From positions 124,001 to 188,000 of the forward strand of contig NZ_BMSE01000007.1 in the NCBI RefSeq assembly GCF_014648995.1: a stretch of DNA of 64,000 nt. Direction: 5' to 3'. Origin of the DNA: Streptomyces massasporeus (GTDB lineage: Bacteria; Actinomycetota; Actinomycetes; Streptomycetales; Streptomycetaceae). This document shows positions 18,196 to 26,558 of the stretch, piece by piece; the stretch's first letter is position 1; every line of letters begins with the position of its first letter. The translations under genes and the position numbers were made by a program. The notes below the pieces were generated by a model. The model saw only the letters and a list, made by a program, of their open reading frames with translations, was not told the origin of the DNA and searched no databases.

Positions 18196-19137
18196 TCAGG
18201 CGACCGCGGAACCCTCCTCGGGGCAATCCTCGTAGGCCGGCAGAGGAGCTCGCGGGCGCGGCCAGGCCGTCCGCAGCAGGTCAACGAACCGCTCCGCGGC
18301 GCCGGTCGGCGGCAGGCGCGAGAAGACCGTCAGGGTGCGCCTCCAGGCCGGGTCGGGGGTGAGGACGACGCAGCCCCCGCCGACCGCGTCGCGGACGAGG
18401 TGGGCGGGCGCCGCGCAGACGCCGACACCGGCCGCGGCCATCCGTACCGCCGTCGAGGTGTGCTCGGTGAACACGGCGGTGCGCGGGGTGAAGCCCGCGC
18501 GGCCGCACGCCCAGTCGAGAAAGCGCTCGCCGTGGACGACAGGCTCCATGGCGCAGCGCACCCATGGGCGGTCGGCCAGCTCCGGCAGCGTCACGGTCAC
18601 CCGGCCCGCAAAGCGGTCGTCGAAGGGAACCACGAGGACGATGTCCTCCTCGCCGACCGGCACGACGGTCCCCGGCCAGCCATCGGGCGCCGGGCCGACG
18701 GCCAGGTCGGCGGTGCCCCGCTCGACCTGCTCCTCCAATGCCTCGGAGGTGGCGTACTCGTGGAGGTGCAGCAGCACACGCGGGTGGGCGGCGCGCCAGC
18801 GCGCGAAGACGTCCGGGAGGACGCCGACCGCGACGGAGTGGACAGCGGCGATGTGGAGTTCGCCGCCCTCGGCCCCGGCTGCGGCGCGGGCGGCGCGGCG
18901 GGCCTGCGCGGCACTGCGCACGGCGAGCTCCGCGTGCGACCGGAAGGCGCGCCCCATCGGCGTCAGGCGCACCCCCCGCGGCAGGCGCTCCAGGAGGTCC
19001 CCGCCGACGGACCGTTCCAGGGCCTTGATCTGGTGGGAGAGCGCGGGCTGCGAGACGTGCAGGAGCTCCGCCGCGCGCGTGAAGGACGCCTCCTCGACGA
19101 CGGTCAGGAAGTACTCCATCTGCCGCAGGCTCACGGC
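18196..19137 (-). CDS. LysR-family transcriptional regulator
   Basis: A 313-residue LTTR. The winged HTH is in the first 60 residues (RQMEYFLTVVEEASFTRAAELLHVSQPALSHQIKALE...). The effector-binding domain starts near GGELHIAAVHSVAVGVLPDV. GTG at 19137 is chosen because GGGGGAGGGG lies 5 nt upstream and the protein then starts SLRQMEYF, the normal LysR N-terminus; an ATG at 19161 is also in frame. It is divergent from the lipoamide-dehydrogenase-like gene, the classical arrangement for a LysR regulator and its target. The ~80-bp gap contains an imperfect TGCATC...GACGCA inverted repeat (about 19158-19192) that may be its operator. Confidence 0.88.
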   Translation of the reverse strand, partial: AVSLRQMEYFLTVVEEASFTRAAELLHVSQPALSHQIKALERSVGGDLLERLPRGVRLTPMGRAFRSHAELAVRSAAQARRAARAAAGAEGGELHIAAVHSVAVGVLPDVFARWRAAHPRVLLHLHEYATSEALEEQVERGTADLAVGPAPDGWPGTVVPVGEEDIVLVVPFDDRFAGRVTVTLPELADRPWVRCAMEPVVHGERFLDWACGRAGFTPRTAVFTEHTSTAVRMAAAGVGVCAAPAHLVRDAVGGGCVVLTPDPAWRRTLTVFSRLPPTGAAERFVDLLRTAWPRPRAPLPAYEDCPEEGSAVA

Positions 19138-19219
19138 CCCTCCCCCATAAGCGTCCTGCATCGATTCCACAAGAACATTGCCTTGGACGCATAGCAAGGG
19201 CCGGGCGGAAGCTGGGGCC

Positions 19220-20656
19220 ATGGACTCACCGGACGTCATCGTCATCGGCGGCGGCACGGGCGGCTACAGCACCGCCCTGCGCGCCGCGGCCCTCGGCCTC
19301 GAGGTCGTGCTCGTCGAGCGGGACAAGGTCGGCGGGACGTGCCTGCACCGCGGCTGCATCCCCAGCAAGGCGATGCTGCACGCGGCCGAACTCGTCGACG
19401 GCATCGCCGAGGCCCGCGAACGCTGGGGTGTGAAGGCGACCCTGGACGCCGTCGACTGGTCCGCCCTGGTGGCCACCCGCGACGACATCGTGGCCCGCAA
19501 CCACCGGGGGGTTCAGGCGCATCTGGCGCGTGCTGGGGTGCGGGTGCTCGCGGGGCACGCGCGGCTCACGGGGCCGCGCTCGGTGCGGGTGACGGACCTG
19601 GGCGGACGCACGGGCCATCACGGCGAACCCGGCGTGCACGAACTCTCCGCGCGCCGCGGGCTGGTTCTGGCCACCGGCTCACGGCCGCGCACGCTCCCGG
19701 GGCTCGAGCCGGACGGACGGCGCGTCGTGACGAGCGACGACGCCCTCTTCGCCCCCGGGCTCCCGGCGTCGGTGCTGGTGCTCGGGGGCGGCGCGATCGG
19801 CGTGGAGTACGCCTCGTTCCACCGCTCCCTGGGCGCCGAGGTCACCCTGGTCGAGGCCGCCGACAGGATTGTGCCGCTGGAGGACGCGGAGGTGGGCCGG
19901 CATCTCGCCCGGGGCCTGAAGAAGCGTGGCATCGACGTCCGGGCCGGCGCCCGCCTGCTGGACGCCGAGGTCCTCACCAACGGGATGCGGGCCCGCGTGC
20001 GCGGCGCCCGGGGCGAGACCGTCACGGTGGAGACCGAAAGGCTGCTGGTGGCAATCGGGCGGGCCCCGGTCACCGACGGCCTGGACCTGGCCGCCGCGGG
20101 GCTCGCCACGGACGCGCGTGGGTTCGTCGCACCGGCCGACTGGGACCGGCTGGAGACGGCTGTGCCCGGCATTCACGTGGTGGGTGACCTGCTGCCGCCG
20201 CCGTCGCCCGGTCTGGCCCACGCGTCGTTCGCGGAAGGACTGCTGGTGGCCGAGACGCTGGCGGGCCTGCCGTCCGCGCCCGTGGACTATGCGGCCGTAC
20301 CCCGGGTCACGTACTCGTCGCCGCAGACGGCGGCCGTCGGGCTGAGCGAGGCCGAGGCACGCGCGCGGGGGTACGAGGTGGAGGCGAACTCCATGCCGCT
20401 GACGGCGGTGGCGAAGGGCATGGTGCACGGGCAGGGCGGAATGGTGAAGGTCGTCACCGAGGCCGGCGGGCGGGTGCTCGGCGTGCACCTGGTGGGTCCG
20501 CACGTGTCGGAGATGATCGCCGAGAACCAGCTGGTCGTCGGCTGGGACGCGGAGCCGTCCGACGTGGCCCGGCACATCCACCCGCACCCGACCCTGTCCG
20601 AGGCGGTCGGCGAGGTGTTCCTCACTCTGGCGGGGCGGGGGCTGCACCAGCAGTAG
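19220..20656 (+). CDS. Lipoamide dehydrogenase-like FAD/NAD(P) disulfide oxidoreductase
   Basis: A 478-residue class I pyridine nucleotide-disulfide oxidoreductase. FAD-binding GGGTGGYS at residues 9-16, redox-active cysteines in GGTCLHRGCIPSKAML (C41 and C46, four residues apart as in lipoamide dehydrogenase), NAD-binding GGGAIGVEYA, second FAD motif HVVGDL, and the catalytic HPHPTLSE (454-461). No lipoylated partner or E2 gene is nearby, so it may serve housekeeping dehydrogenase complexes or act as a stand-alone diaphorase. ATG at 19220 with GGAAG upstream. It is divergent from the LysR gene and likely controlled by it. Confidence 0.88.
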   Translation: MDSPDVIVIGGGTGGYSTALRAAALGLEVVLVERDKVGGTCLHRGCIPSKAMLHAAELVDGIAEARERWGVKATLDAVDWSALVATRDDIVARNHRGVQAHLARAGVRVLAGHARLTGPRSVRVTDLGGRTGHHGEPGVHELSARRGLVLATGSRPRTLPGLEPDGRRVVTSDDALFAPGLPASVLVLGGGAIGVEYASFHRSLGAEVTLVEAADRIVPLEDAEVGRHLARGLKKRGIDVRAGARLLDAEVLTNGMRARVRGARGETVTVETERLLVAIGRAPVTDGLDLAAAGLATDARGFVAPADWDRLETAVPGIHVVGDLLPPPSPGLAHASFAEGLLVAETLAGLPSAPVDYAAVPRVTYSSPQTAAVGLSEAEARARGYEVEANSMPLTAVAKGMVHGQGGMVKVVTEAGGRVLGVHLVGPHVSEMIAENQLVVGWDAEPSDVARHIHPHPTLSEAVGEVFLTLAGRGLHQQ

Positions 20657-20758
20657 GCGGCGGGGCCGTGCTTCCGGGCGCCCCCCGGGGACGACCCGGT
20701 CGCGCCCTTGACACCGCACCATGGCCGTGGGGTACTGCGATGGCGAACTCGGGCGGAT

Positions 20759-22018
20759 GTGACGGGGGTGAGTGTCCTGCCGGAGCTGCGCTACCCGACG
20801 GTGACCGAACAGGTTTCTGCTGCCCGGGCGTTGACCGCTCAGCGCCCCGGTGTGTGCACCCTGCGGCAGGTGGGTGCCTCACGCGCGGGCAGGCCTTTGC
20901 ACCTGCTGTCCGTGGGCCGGGCCCGCCGTGCGGTACTGGTGGTCGCCGGCGCCCACGCCAACGAGCCGACCGGCTCCTGCACCCTGCTCGCGGTCGCCCG
21001 GCGGGTCCTGGAGCAGCGGGAGTTGCGTGACGGCATCTCCTGGCACTTCCTGCTGTGCGCGGACCCCGACGGGGCGAGCCTGCACGTCACGCCGGCACCG
21101 CGCAGCCTCTTCGACTACCACCTCGGCTTCTTCCGGCCGGCGGGCCCGGAGCAGCCCGAGTGGGCGCCGTCCGTGCTGCCGCCGGACCGGCTGCCGCCCG
21201 AGACCCGGGCCCTGACGGGCGTCATCGACGAACTGCGCCCGTATCTGCAGGTCACCCTGCACGGCACGGATCTGGGCGGCAGTTGGGTGCAGCTGACGAG
21301 GGACGTGCCGGGGCTCGCCGAGCCGTTCGCCAAGTCCGCGGCCGAGCTGCACATCCCGGTGGAGACCGGGGCGTCGGACGCCGCGGGCTGGCCCGCCTCC
21401 GGGCCGGGCGTCCATGTGATGCCGGCACCGGGGATCGGGCCGGCGTACCCGAGCCTGCCGGACGACGCGCGGCACAGCACCTGGTACCACGCCCACCGGT
21501 ACGGCGGGCTGACCGCGGTCGTCGAGGTGCCGATGTGGGCGAGCGACCTGGTCGACGACCCGGCTCCGCATCCGGCTCCGGCGGCGGCGATCGGCCTGCT
21601 GGCGCGCCGGCTGCAACGGGACGCGCTGGAGGTGTCGCGCGTGCTCGACGGCGTGCTGCCCCGGCTGGCGGACCTGGACGGGCCGTTGCTGCGGGCCGCC
21701 CGGTGGGGGCTGGAGCTGGTGCCGGGCCTGGCCTCGGACCTGCTCCACACGCCGCCCGCCGACCGCACCCGGGCGTACGTCGGCAGCGTGGACGCGTTCG
21801 CGCGCCGTGTGCCGCTGCGGGCGGCGGCCATGCTGCTGCGGGTGCTGCGCGGGACCGACGACGCTGCGGCGAAACAGCTCGAGAAGCTCGTCTCGACCTG
21901 GAGCGACGCCTTCGCGGAACGGTTCCGCGCCCGCTGGGTGCCCTTGGAACACCAGGTGGAGCACCAGTCCCGCACGGTCGTCGCGGCGGCGCTGCACGCG
22001 CGCGAGAGGGCGTCGTAG
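20759..22018 (+). CDS. M14-family zinc carboxypeptidase-like protein (paralogue 1)
   Basis: A 419-residue M14-fold hydrolase without signal peptide. Zinc ligands are seen in AGAHANEPTGS (His and Glu) and VTLHGTDLGGSW (His), with the catalytic Glu in AVVEVPMW. LLCADPDGASLH is the substrate-binding strand region. About the same length and motif order as the convergent gene downstream, so the two are paralogues. GTG at 20759 and GTG at 20768 are both possible starts; neither has a clear ribosome-binding site. The true substrate (peptide, cell-wall peptide or acylated amino acid) is unknown. Confidence 0.8.
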   Translation: MTGVSVLPELRYPTVTEQVSAARALTAQRPGVCTLRQVGASRAGRPLHLLSVGRARRAVLVVAGAHANEPTGSCTLLAVARRVLEQRELRDGISWHFLLCADPDGASLHVTPAPRSLFDYHLGFFRPAGPEQPEWAPSVLPPDRLPPETRALTGVIDELRPYLQVTLHGTDLGGSWVQLTRDVPGLAEPFAKSAAELHIPVETGASDAAGWPASGPGVHVMPAPGIGPAYPSLPDDARHSTWYHAHRYGGLTAVVEVPMWASDLVDDPAPHPAPAAAIGLLARRLQRDALEVSRVLDGVLPRLADLDGPLLRAARWGLELVPGLASDLLHTPPADRTRAYVGSVDAFARRVPLRAAAMLLRVLRGTDDAAAKQLEKLVSTWSDAFAERFRARWVPLEHQVEHQSRTVVAAALHARERAS

Positions 22019-22109
22019 CCGGCTCCGCGTCTGAGTCCTGCGTATCAGCCCTGTGGGTCGGCCGCGTGTCTCAGCCCTGCGGGTCCTCCGCGTGCGTCGG
22101 CCCCGTGCC

Positions 22110-23453
22110 TCAGTCCCGTTGCAGCGGCACCGGCCCGCCCGGAGCCGAACCCGAACCGGAGCACGCGCGCGTGTGCCGCCCCGCCAGCTCGAACGCGGCG
22201 AGCACCACCCGGGCCTGGTACTCCGCCTGGCGGGCCACCGGGATCCAGCGCGCTCCGCAGCCGTCGCGGTACTCGGCGCACCACTCGTCGATCAGGCGGT
22301 CCAGGTCCGGCAGTACCCCGCCCGGGTCGCGGCCGGCGGCCCGGACGAGCTGGTGCAGCAGTCCCGCCGTACGCAGCGCGAGCCGGCGCCCGGAGATGCG
22401 CAGGGCGACCAGGTGGGCGGTGCTCAGGGCCGGGAGGGGGTGGCCCGGGCTGTCGCCGGTGTCGGGGTCCCAGGCGTCGGCGAGGCCGGGGCAGACCAGG
22501 AGGTAGTCGTCGACCGGGGCGAGCAGGCGGGCCGCGTCGGGCACGGTGGCGAGGTGCGGCCGGATCCGGGCCAGCAGGTGCCGCAGGAGGTCCGTGTCGT
22601 GGCGCAGGGTGCGGCTGACGGCCCGGAGCACGGCGTCCCGGTCCGCGGGCGGGGAGCCGTCCGCCACGGCCGTCACGCCCCACATGGGTGCCTCGACGAC
22701 CGCGGTGACGGTGCCGTGCCGGTAGGGGTGGTACCACGTGGACTCGACGGCGGCCTCCGTCATGGCCGCGACCAGATCGGCCCGGCGCGGCGGCGGGATC
22801 CGGTAGACGGCGGGTCCGAGGCCGGGCCAGTACAGGGCGTCGTACGCGCCGAGTTCGCGGGGGATGCCGAGCCGGGCGGCGATGTGGGCCAGGCGCCGGT
22901 CGAGGCCGGGCAGGTCGTGGGTGAGTTCCACGAAGCCGCCGCCGATGTCGACGCCGTGCAGGGAGCACTGGAGGAACGGGCGCAGTTCGTCCTGGAGGTC
23001 GAGCAGGGCGCGGGTCTCCGGCAGGGCGGCGCCGGCCGCGCCGTCGGGCAGCCACTCGGGCTGCTCCAGGAAGCCGGGACGGAAGAAGTGGCGGACGTAC
23101 CGGCCGAGCGTGTAGGGGCCGGGCAGCCAGCCCTCGTTGCGGCGCGAGCCGTCCGGGTCGAGGCACAGCAGCAGGTTCCAGGTGGCGTCCGCGCCCTCGG
23201 TGAGCCGCGGGTCGGCCAGGGCCCGCTCGGCCAGGCGGAGCACGGTGGCGCCGCCCACCGGTTCGTTGGCGTGGGGGCCGGCGACGACCAGGGCCTGGCG
23301 GCTGCCGTGGCCGACGGAGAGCAGCCACAGGGGGGTGCCCGCGCGCGAGGTGCCGACCCGGCGCAGCCGGGCGTCGCGGGGGTGGCGGGCGACGAGGGCG
23401 GCGGCCCGGGCGCCCAGTTCGTCGACGGTCGGGTAGCGCAGCAGGGGCGGCAG
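22110..23453 (-). CDS. M14-family zinc carboxypeptidase-like protein (paralogue 2), unusual start
   Basis: A 447-residue paralogue of the convergent gene: LRYPTVDELGARAAAL aligns with LRYPTVTEQVSAARAL, AGPHANEPVGG and CSLHGVDIGGGF carry the zinc ligands, and AVVEAPMW the catalytic Glu. The homologous N-terminus (LPPLLRYPTV) has no in-frame ATG, GTG or TTG before a stop at 23484-23486; the only candidate is CTG at 23453, which has an excellent GGGGGAGG site 6 nt upstream. Alternatively, an ATG at 23469 would be in frame if the run of five G after it were one base shorter, so a homopolymer frameshift or sequencing error is possible. The next in-frame GTG (23258) would delete two zinc ligands. 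Confidence 0.75.
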   Translation of the reverse strand: MPPLLRYPTVDELGARAAALVARHPRDARLRRVGTSRAGTPLWLLSVGHGSRQALVVAGPHANEPVGGATVLRLAERALADPRLTEGADATWNLLLCLDPDGSRRNEGWLPGPYTLGRYVRHFFRPGFLEQPEWLPDGAAGAALPETRALLDLQDELRPFLQCSLHGVDIGGGFVELTHDLPGLDRRLAHIAARLGIPRELGAYDALYWPGLGPAVYRIPPPRRADLVAAMTEAAVESTWYHPYRHGTVTAVVEAPMWGVTAVADGSPPADRDAVLRAVSRTLRHDTDLLRHLLARIRPHLATVPDAARLLAPVDDYLLVCPGLADAWDPDTGDSPGHPLPALSTAHLVALRISGRRLALRTAGLLHQLVRAAGRDPGGVLPDLDRLIDEWCAEYRDGCGARWIPVARQAEYQARVVLAAFELAGRHTRACSGSGSAPGGPVPLQRD

Positions 23454-23629
23454 GGCACACCTCCCCCATGCGGTGCCGTCGGTTCACCAGGTGTAGATGG
23501 CGTACGCACAGTCAGTCACGACTTCAGGGGTACGTCAACACCGTGAACCGCAATGCGATTTCGGCCAATCCCCCGGGACCGACATTCGGTAAGCCCCAGG
23601 CCAGAGGTGAGGCGTGGCTCCGTTTCCGG

Positions 23630-24181
23630 TCAGCCGTCCGACAGCCGGAACGTCATCCGGCCGAAGCCCACCTGGTCGCCCTCCCGGACGACGGCGGCGC
23701 CGACGACGCGCCTGCCGTTCACCGTCGTGCCGTTGGTGGAGCCGAGGTCGCGCAGGACCCACATGCCACCCTGGTGACGGAGTTCGGCGTGCACGCGGGA
23801 GACCGTCTCGTGGTTGAGGCGCAGTCCGCTGGCGGGATCGCGGCCTATGCGCAGCGGATGGCCGTGCGACGGATGGGGCAGTTGCAGCTTGGGCAGTCGC
23901 TCGGCCTGCCAGGCCCTGCGCAGCCGTACGGAGAATCCGGAGACGGCCTCGACGGTGCCGAACACCAGGCGCGAGAGGCGGCTCTCCGTGCGCAGGTCGG
24001 CGGTGAGCGCGGCGAGTTCGTCCGGGCCGCGGGCGGCGAGCGCCAGCTCCATGCGGCGGACGAACGTGTCGTGGGAGAGGCGGCCCACGGCGACGCCGTC
24101 CCGCAGCACCTTCAGCACCCGGTCCCGCTCCGCGTCGGAGAGCCGCGCGGGGAACGTGTTGAACTCGAAGGACGACGTCAC
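23630..24181 (-). CDS. DUF1707/FHA-domain protein
   Basis: A 183-residue cytoplasmic protein. The first ~55 residues (ARLSDAERDRVLKVLRDGVAVGRLSHDTFVRRMELAL) are the DUF1707 helical domain common in actinobacterial signalling proteins. The C-terminal FHA domain has RIGRDPASGLRL, the SRVHAEL motif and LRDLGSTNGTTVNG, all residues needed to bind phosphothreonine. It should read Ser/Thr kinase signals. GTG at 24181 begins TSSFEFNTFP. Divergent from treZ with about 170 bp between starts; no kinase gene is in the window. Confidence 0.88.
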   Translation of the reverse strand: MTSSFEFNTFPARLSDAERDRVLKVLRDGVAVGRLSHDTFVRRMELALAARGPDELAALTADLRTESRLSRLVFGTVEAVSGFSVRLRRAWQAERLPKLQLPHPSHGHPLRIGRDPASGLRLNHETVSRVHAELRHQGGMWVLRDLGSTNGTTVNGRRVVGAAVVREGDQVGFGRMTFRLSDG

Positions 24182-24354
24182 GCTGGTGATTGTCGGGCAG
24201 CGCGGCCGGGCTGTCCAGAAAACGGGAAATCGGCCGCCCCGCGCGCGTACCCGGGTAGACCCGCCGCAAATGGGTGGATGCACCAGCGGATTGATCTCTT
24301 TTGACGCACCATGGACGGGCTACATCACGGTGAGCAGACGAAGGGGAACCGTCC

Positions 24355-26100
24355 GTGCAGTTCGAGGTGTGGGCACCACAGGCCGGCCGTGTGACGCTCC
24401 GGTGCGACGACGTCACACACGCGTTGGAGCGTGATCCGGAACGGGCGGGATGGTGGCGGGGCGAGGCCGAAGCGCGCGAGGGATCCCGCTACGGCTTCGC
24501 GGTGGACGACGGGACCGTGCTGCCCGATCCGCGCTCGCGGCGGCAGCCGGACGGCCCGGACGGGCTGAGCGCGGTCGTCGACCACGAGCGGTACGCGTGG
24601 CGCGCGCGGTGGCGGGGGCGACCGCTGGCCGGAGCGGTGCTGTACGAGCTGCACGTGGGGACGTACACGCCCGAGGGCACCCTGGACGCGGCCGCCGAGC
24701 GGCTCGGCCATCTCGCCGAACTCGGCGTCACGCATGTGCAGCTGATGCCCCTGTGCCCCTTCCCGGGCACGCACGGCTGGGGTTACGAGGGTGTCTCGCT
24801 GTGGGCGGTGCACGAGCCGTACGGCGGCCCCGAGGCGCTGAAACGCTTCGTCGACCGGGCGCACGAACTCGGCCTGGGCGTGGTGCTCGACGTGGTGCAC
24901 AACCACTTCGGGCCGTCCGGCAACTACCTGCCCGTCTTCGGCCCGTACCTCACGGACACCCACCACACGCCCTGGGGCGCCGCGGTCAATCTGGACGCGC
25001 CGGGCTCGGACGAGGTGCGCGCGTTCCTGATCGGCAGCGCGCTGGCCTGGCTGCGCGACTACCGGATCGACGGGCTGCGCCTGGACGCGGTGCACGCGCT
25101 GGTGGACACGCGCGCCTACCACTTCCTGGAGGAGCTGTCTCAGGCCGTGGACGCCCTGGCCGCCGAGACGGACCGGCCGCTGTTCCTGGTCGCCGAGTCG
25201 GACCTGAACGATCCGCGGCTCATCACCTCCCGCGCGGAGGGCGGCCTCGGGCTGCACGCGCAGTGGAACGACGACTTCCACCACGCCCTGCACACCACGC
25301 TGACCGGCGAGTCGCAGGGCTACTACGCCGACTTCGCGCGCGCTCGGCTCGGCGGGCTCGCCAAGACCCTGACGGGCGGCTACTTCCACGACGGGTCGTA
25401 CTCCAGCTTCCGGGAGCGCCACCACGGGCGCCCGCTGGACCGCGCGCGGGTGGCCGGGCACCGGCTGCTCGGCTACGGCCAGACCCACGACCAGGTCGGC
25501 AACCGCGCCCAGGGGGACCGGCTTTCGGCCCTTCTCTCCCCCGGTCTGCTGGCGTGCGCGGCCACGCTGATCCTGACGGCGCCCTTCACACCGATGCTCT
25601 TCATGGGCGAGGAGTGGGCGGCGGGCACGCCCTGGCAGTTCTTCACCGACCACACCGACCCGGAGCTCGCTGACGCCGTACGGCGGGGCAGGCGGCGGGA
25701 GTTCGCCGCGCACGGCTGGAAGGAGGAGGACGTGCCCGACCCGCAGGACCCGGCGACCCGGGACCGCTCCTGCCTCGACTGGTCCGAGCCGGAACGCGAG
25801 CCCCACGCGCGCGTGCTGGCCTGGTACCGGCAGCTGCTCGCCCTGCGCCACGAGCAGCCGGACCTGACCGACCCCGACCTCGCCGACACCAAGGTGGCCT
25901 TCGACGAGGAGCGCCGCTGGATCGCCTTCCGGCGCGGGGACGTCCTGGTGGCGGTGAACCTGGCCGCCGAGCCGGCCGTGCTGCCGCTCGGCGTGCCCCA
26001 CGCGCGCGTGCTGGCCGCGTGGGAGCCGGTGGACGAGCCCGGGGCGGACGGGGCGGTGCGGCTGCCCGGGGAGTCGGCCGTGGTGCTCGCCCAGGGCTGA
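24355..26100 (+). CDS. treZ: Maltooligosyltrehalose trehalohydrolase TreZ
   Basis: A 581-residue GH13 enzyme that releases trehalose from maltooligosyltrehalose made by TreY. N-terminal carbohydrate-binding region (FEVWAPQAGRVTLRC), YELHVGTYTPEGT, and barrel motifs VVHNHFGPSGNYLP, DGLRLDAVHA (D244), LVAESDLN (E281) and GQTHDQVGNRAQG (D379). The MLFMGEEWAAGTPWQFFTDH segment is diagnostic. GTG at 24355 follows AAGGGGA at 7-nt spacing. Cytoplasmic. It is separated from glgX-treY by six genes of other function, so its expression is probably independent. Confidence 0.95.
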   Translation: MQFEVWAPQAGRVTLRCDDVTHALERDPERAGWWRGEAEAREGSRYGFAVDDGTVLPDPRSRRQPDGPDGLSAVVDHERYAWRARWRGRPLAGAVLYELHVGTYTPEGTLDAAAERLGHLAELGVTHVQLMPLCPFPGTHGWGYEGVSLWAVHEPYGGPEALKRFVDRAHELGLGVVLDVVHNHFGPSGNYLPVFGPYLTDTHHTPWGAAVNLDAPGSDEVRAFLIGSALAWLRDYRIDGLRLDAVHALVDTRAYHFLEELSQAVDALAAETDRPLFLVAESDLNDPRLITSRAEGGLGLHAQWNDDFHHALHTTLTGESQGYYADFARARLGGLAKTLTGGYFHDGSYSSFRERHHGRPLDRARVAGHRLLGYGQTHDQVGNRAQGDRLSALLSPGLLACAATLILTAPFTPMLFMGEEWAAGTPWQFFTDHTDPELADAVRRGRRREFAAHGWKEEDVPDPQDPATRDRSCLDWSEPEREPHARVLAWYRQLLALRHEQPDLTDPDLADTKVAFDEERRWIAFRRGDVLVAVNLAAEPAVLPLGVPHARVLAAWEPVDEPGADGAVRLPGESAVVLAQG

Positions 26101-26113
26101 GCGGCTCGGGGCG

Positions 26114-26516
26114 TCAGCCCAGTTTCGCGTCCTGCGCCTCGATCACGGGCGTGAGGACCGTGGGGCTCGCGATGCGGGCGCCGCCCACCGCGGTGCAGAC
26201 GGCGATGACGTCGCCGTGACGTACGGCGGTGGTGCGGACCGGACGCAGGGCGTGCAGCCGTCGGGCGTGACGGCGATGGACACTCTCCTCGCCGACGCCG
26301 TGCAGGGCTGCTCCCTCGGCTTCACCGTGCGGGCGCACCGGCAGGGGCCGAGGTCGGCCCCTGCCGGTGCGCCCGGTGAGGCGCTGTTCCGGGGTCTGCT
26401 GCCGGGCCGGGGACGTCGTCGCGCCGGCGTCGAGGGCGAGGCGGCGCCGGTGCAGCCGGCCAGGCACGTGAGGGCGGCGGCGGCCGGCAGGGACACGGCC
26501 GCTGCGGTGCGCTTCA
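26114..26516 (-). pseudogene. Small lipoprotein gene with apparent frameshift
   Basis: The ATG at 26516 opens with a clear lipoprotein signal (MKRTAAAVSLPAAAALTCLA then GC). Third-position G/C bias and sensible protein follow this frame up to about 26225 (VSIAVTPDGCTPCVRS), then the bias moves to another frame, which gives VRHGDVIAVCTAVGGARIAS and continues SPTVLTPVIEAQDAKLG to a stop at 26114. In the first frame the last ~30 codons have many A/T third positions and end at 26143. A middle stretch (TTSPARQQTPEQRLTG) also favours the second frame, before a 44-bp palindrome. The simplest reading is an exported lipoprotein gene damaged by indels or palindrome insertion, or a sequencing error. Function unknown. 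Confidence 0.5.
26331..26374. repeat. 44-bp perfect palindrome (21-bp arms, 2-bp centre)
   Basis: The left arm begins GGGCGCACCGGCAGGGGCC and the right arm is its exact complement, meeting at AGGT. It lies inside the frameshifted lipoprotein gene, 230 bp after the treZ stop and between two convergent transcripts. It is the longest perfect palindrome noticed in the window and would form a very stable hairpin. Confidence 0.85.
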
Positions 26517-26558
26517 TGGGCGGGAGGACAGCCGCACGCGAGGGCGCCGCCCGGTCCG

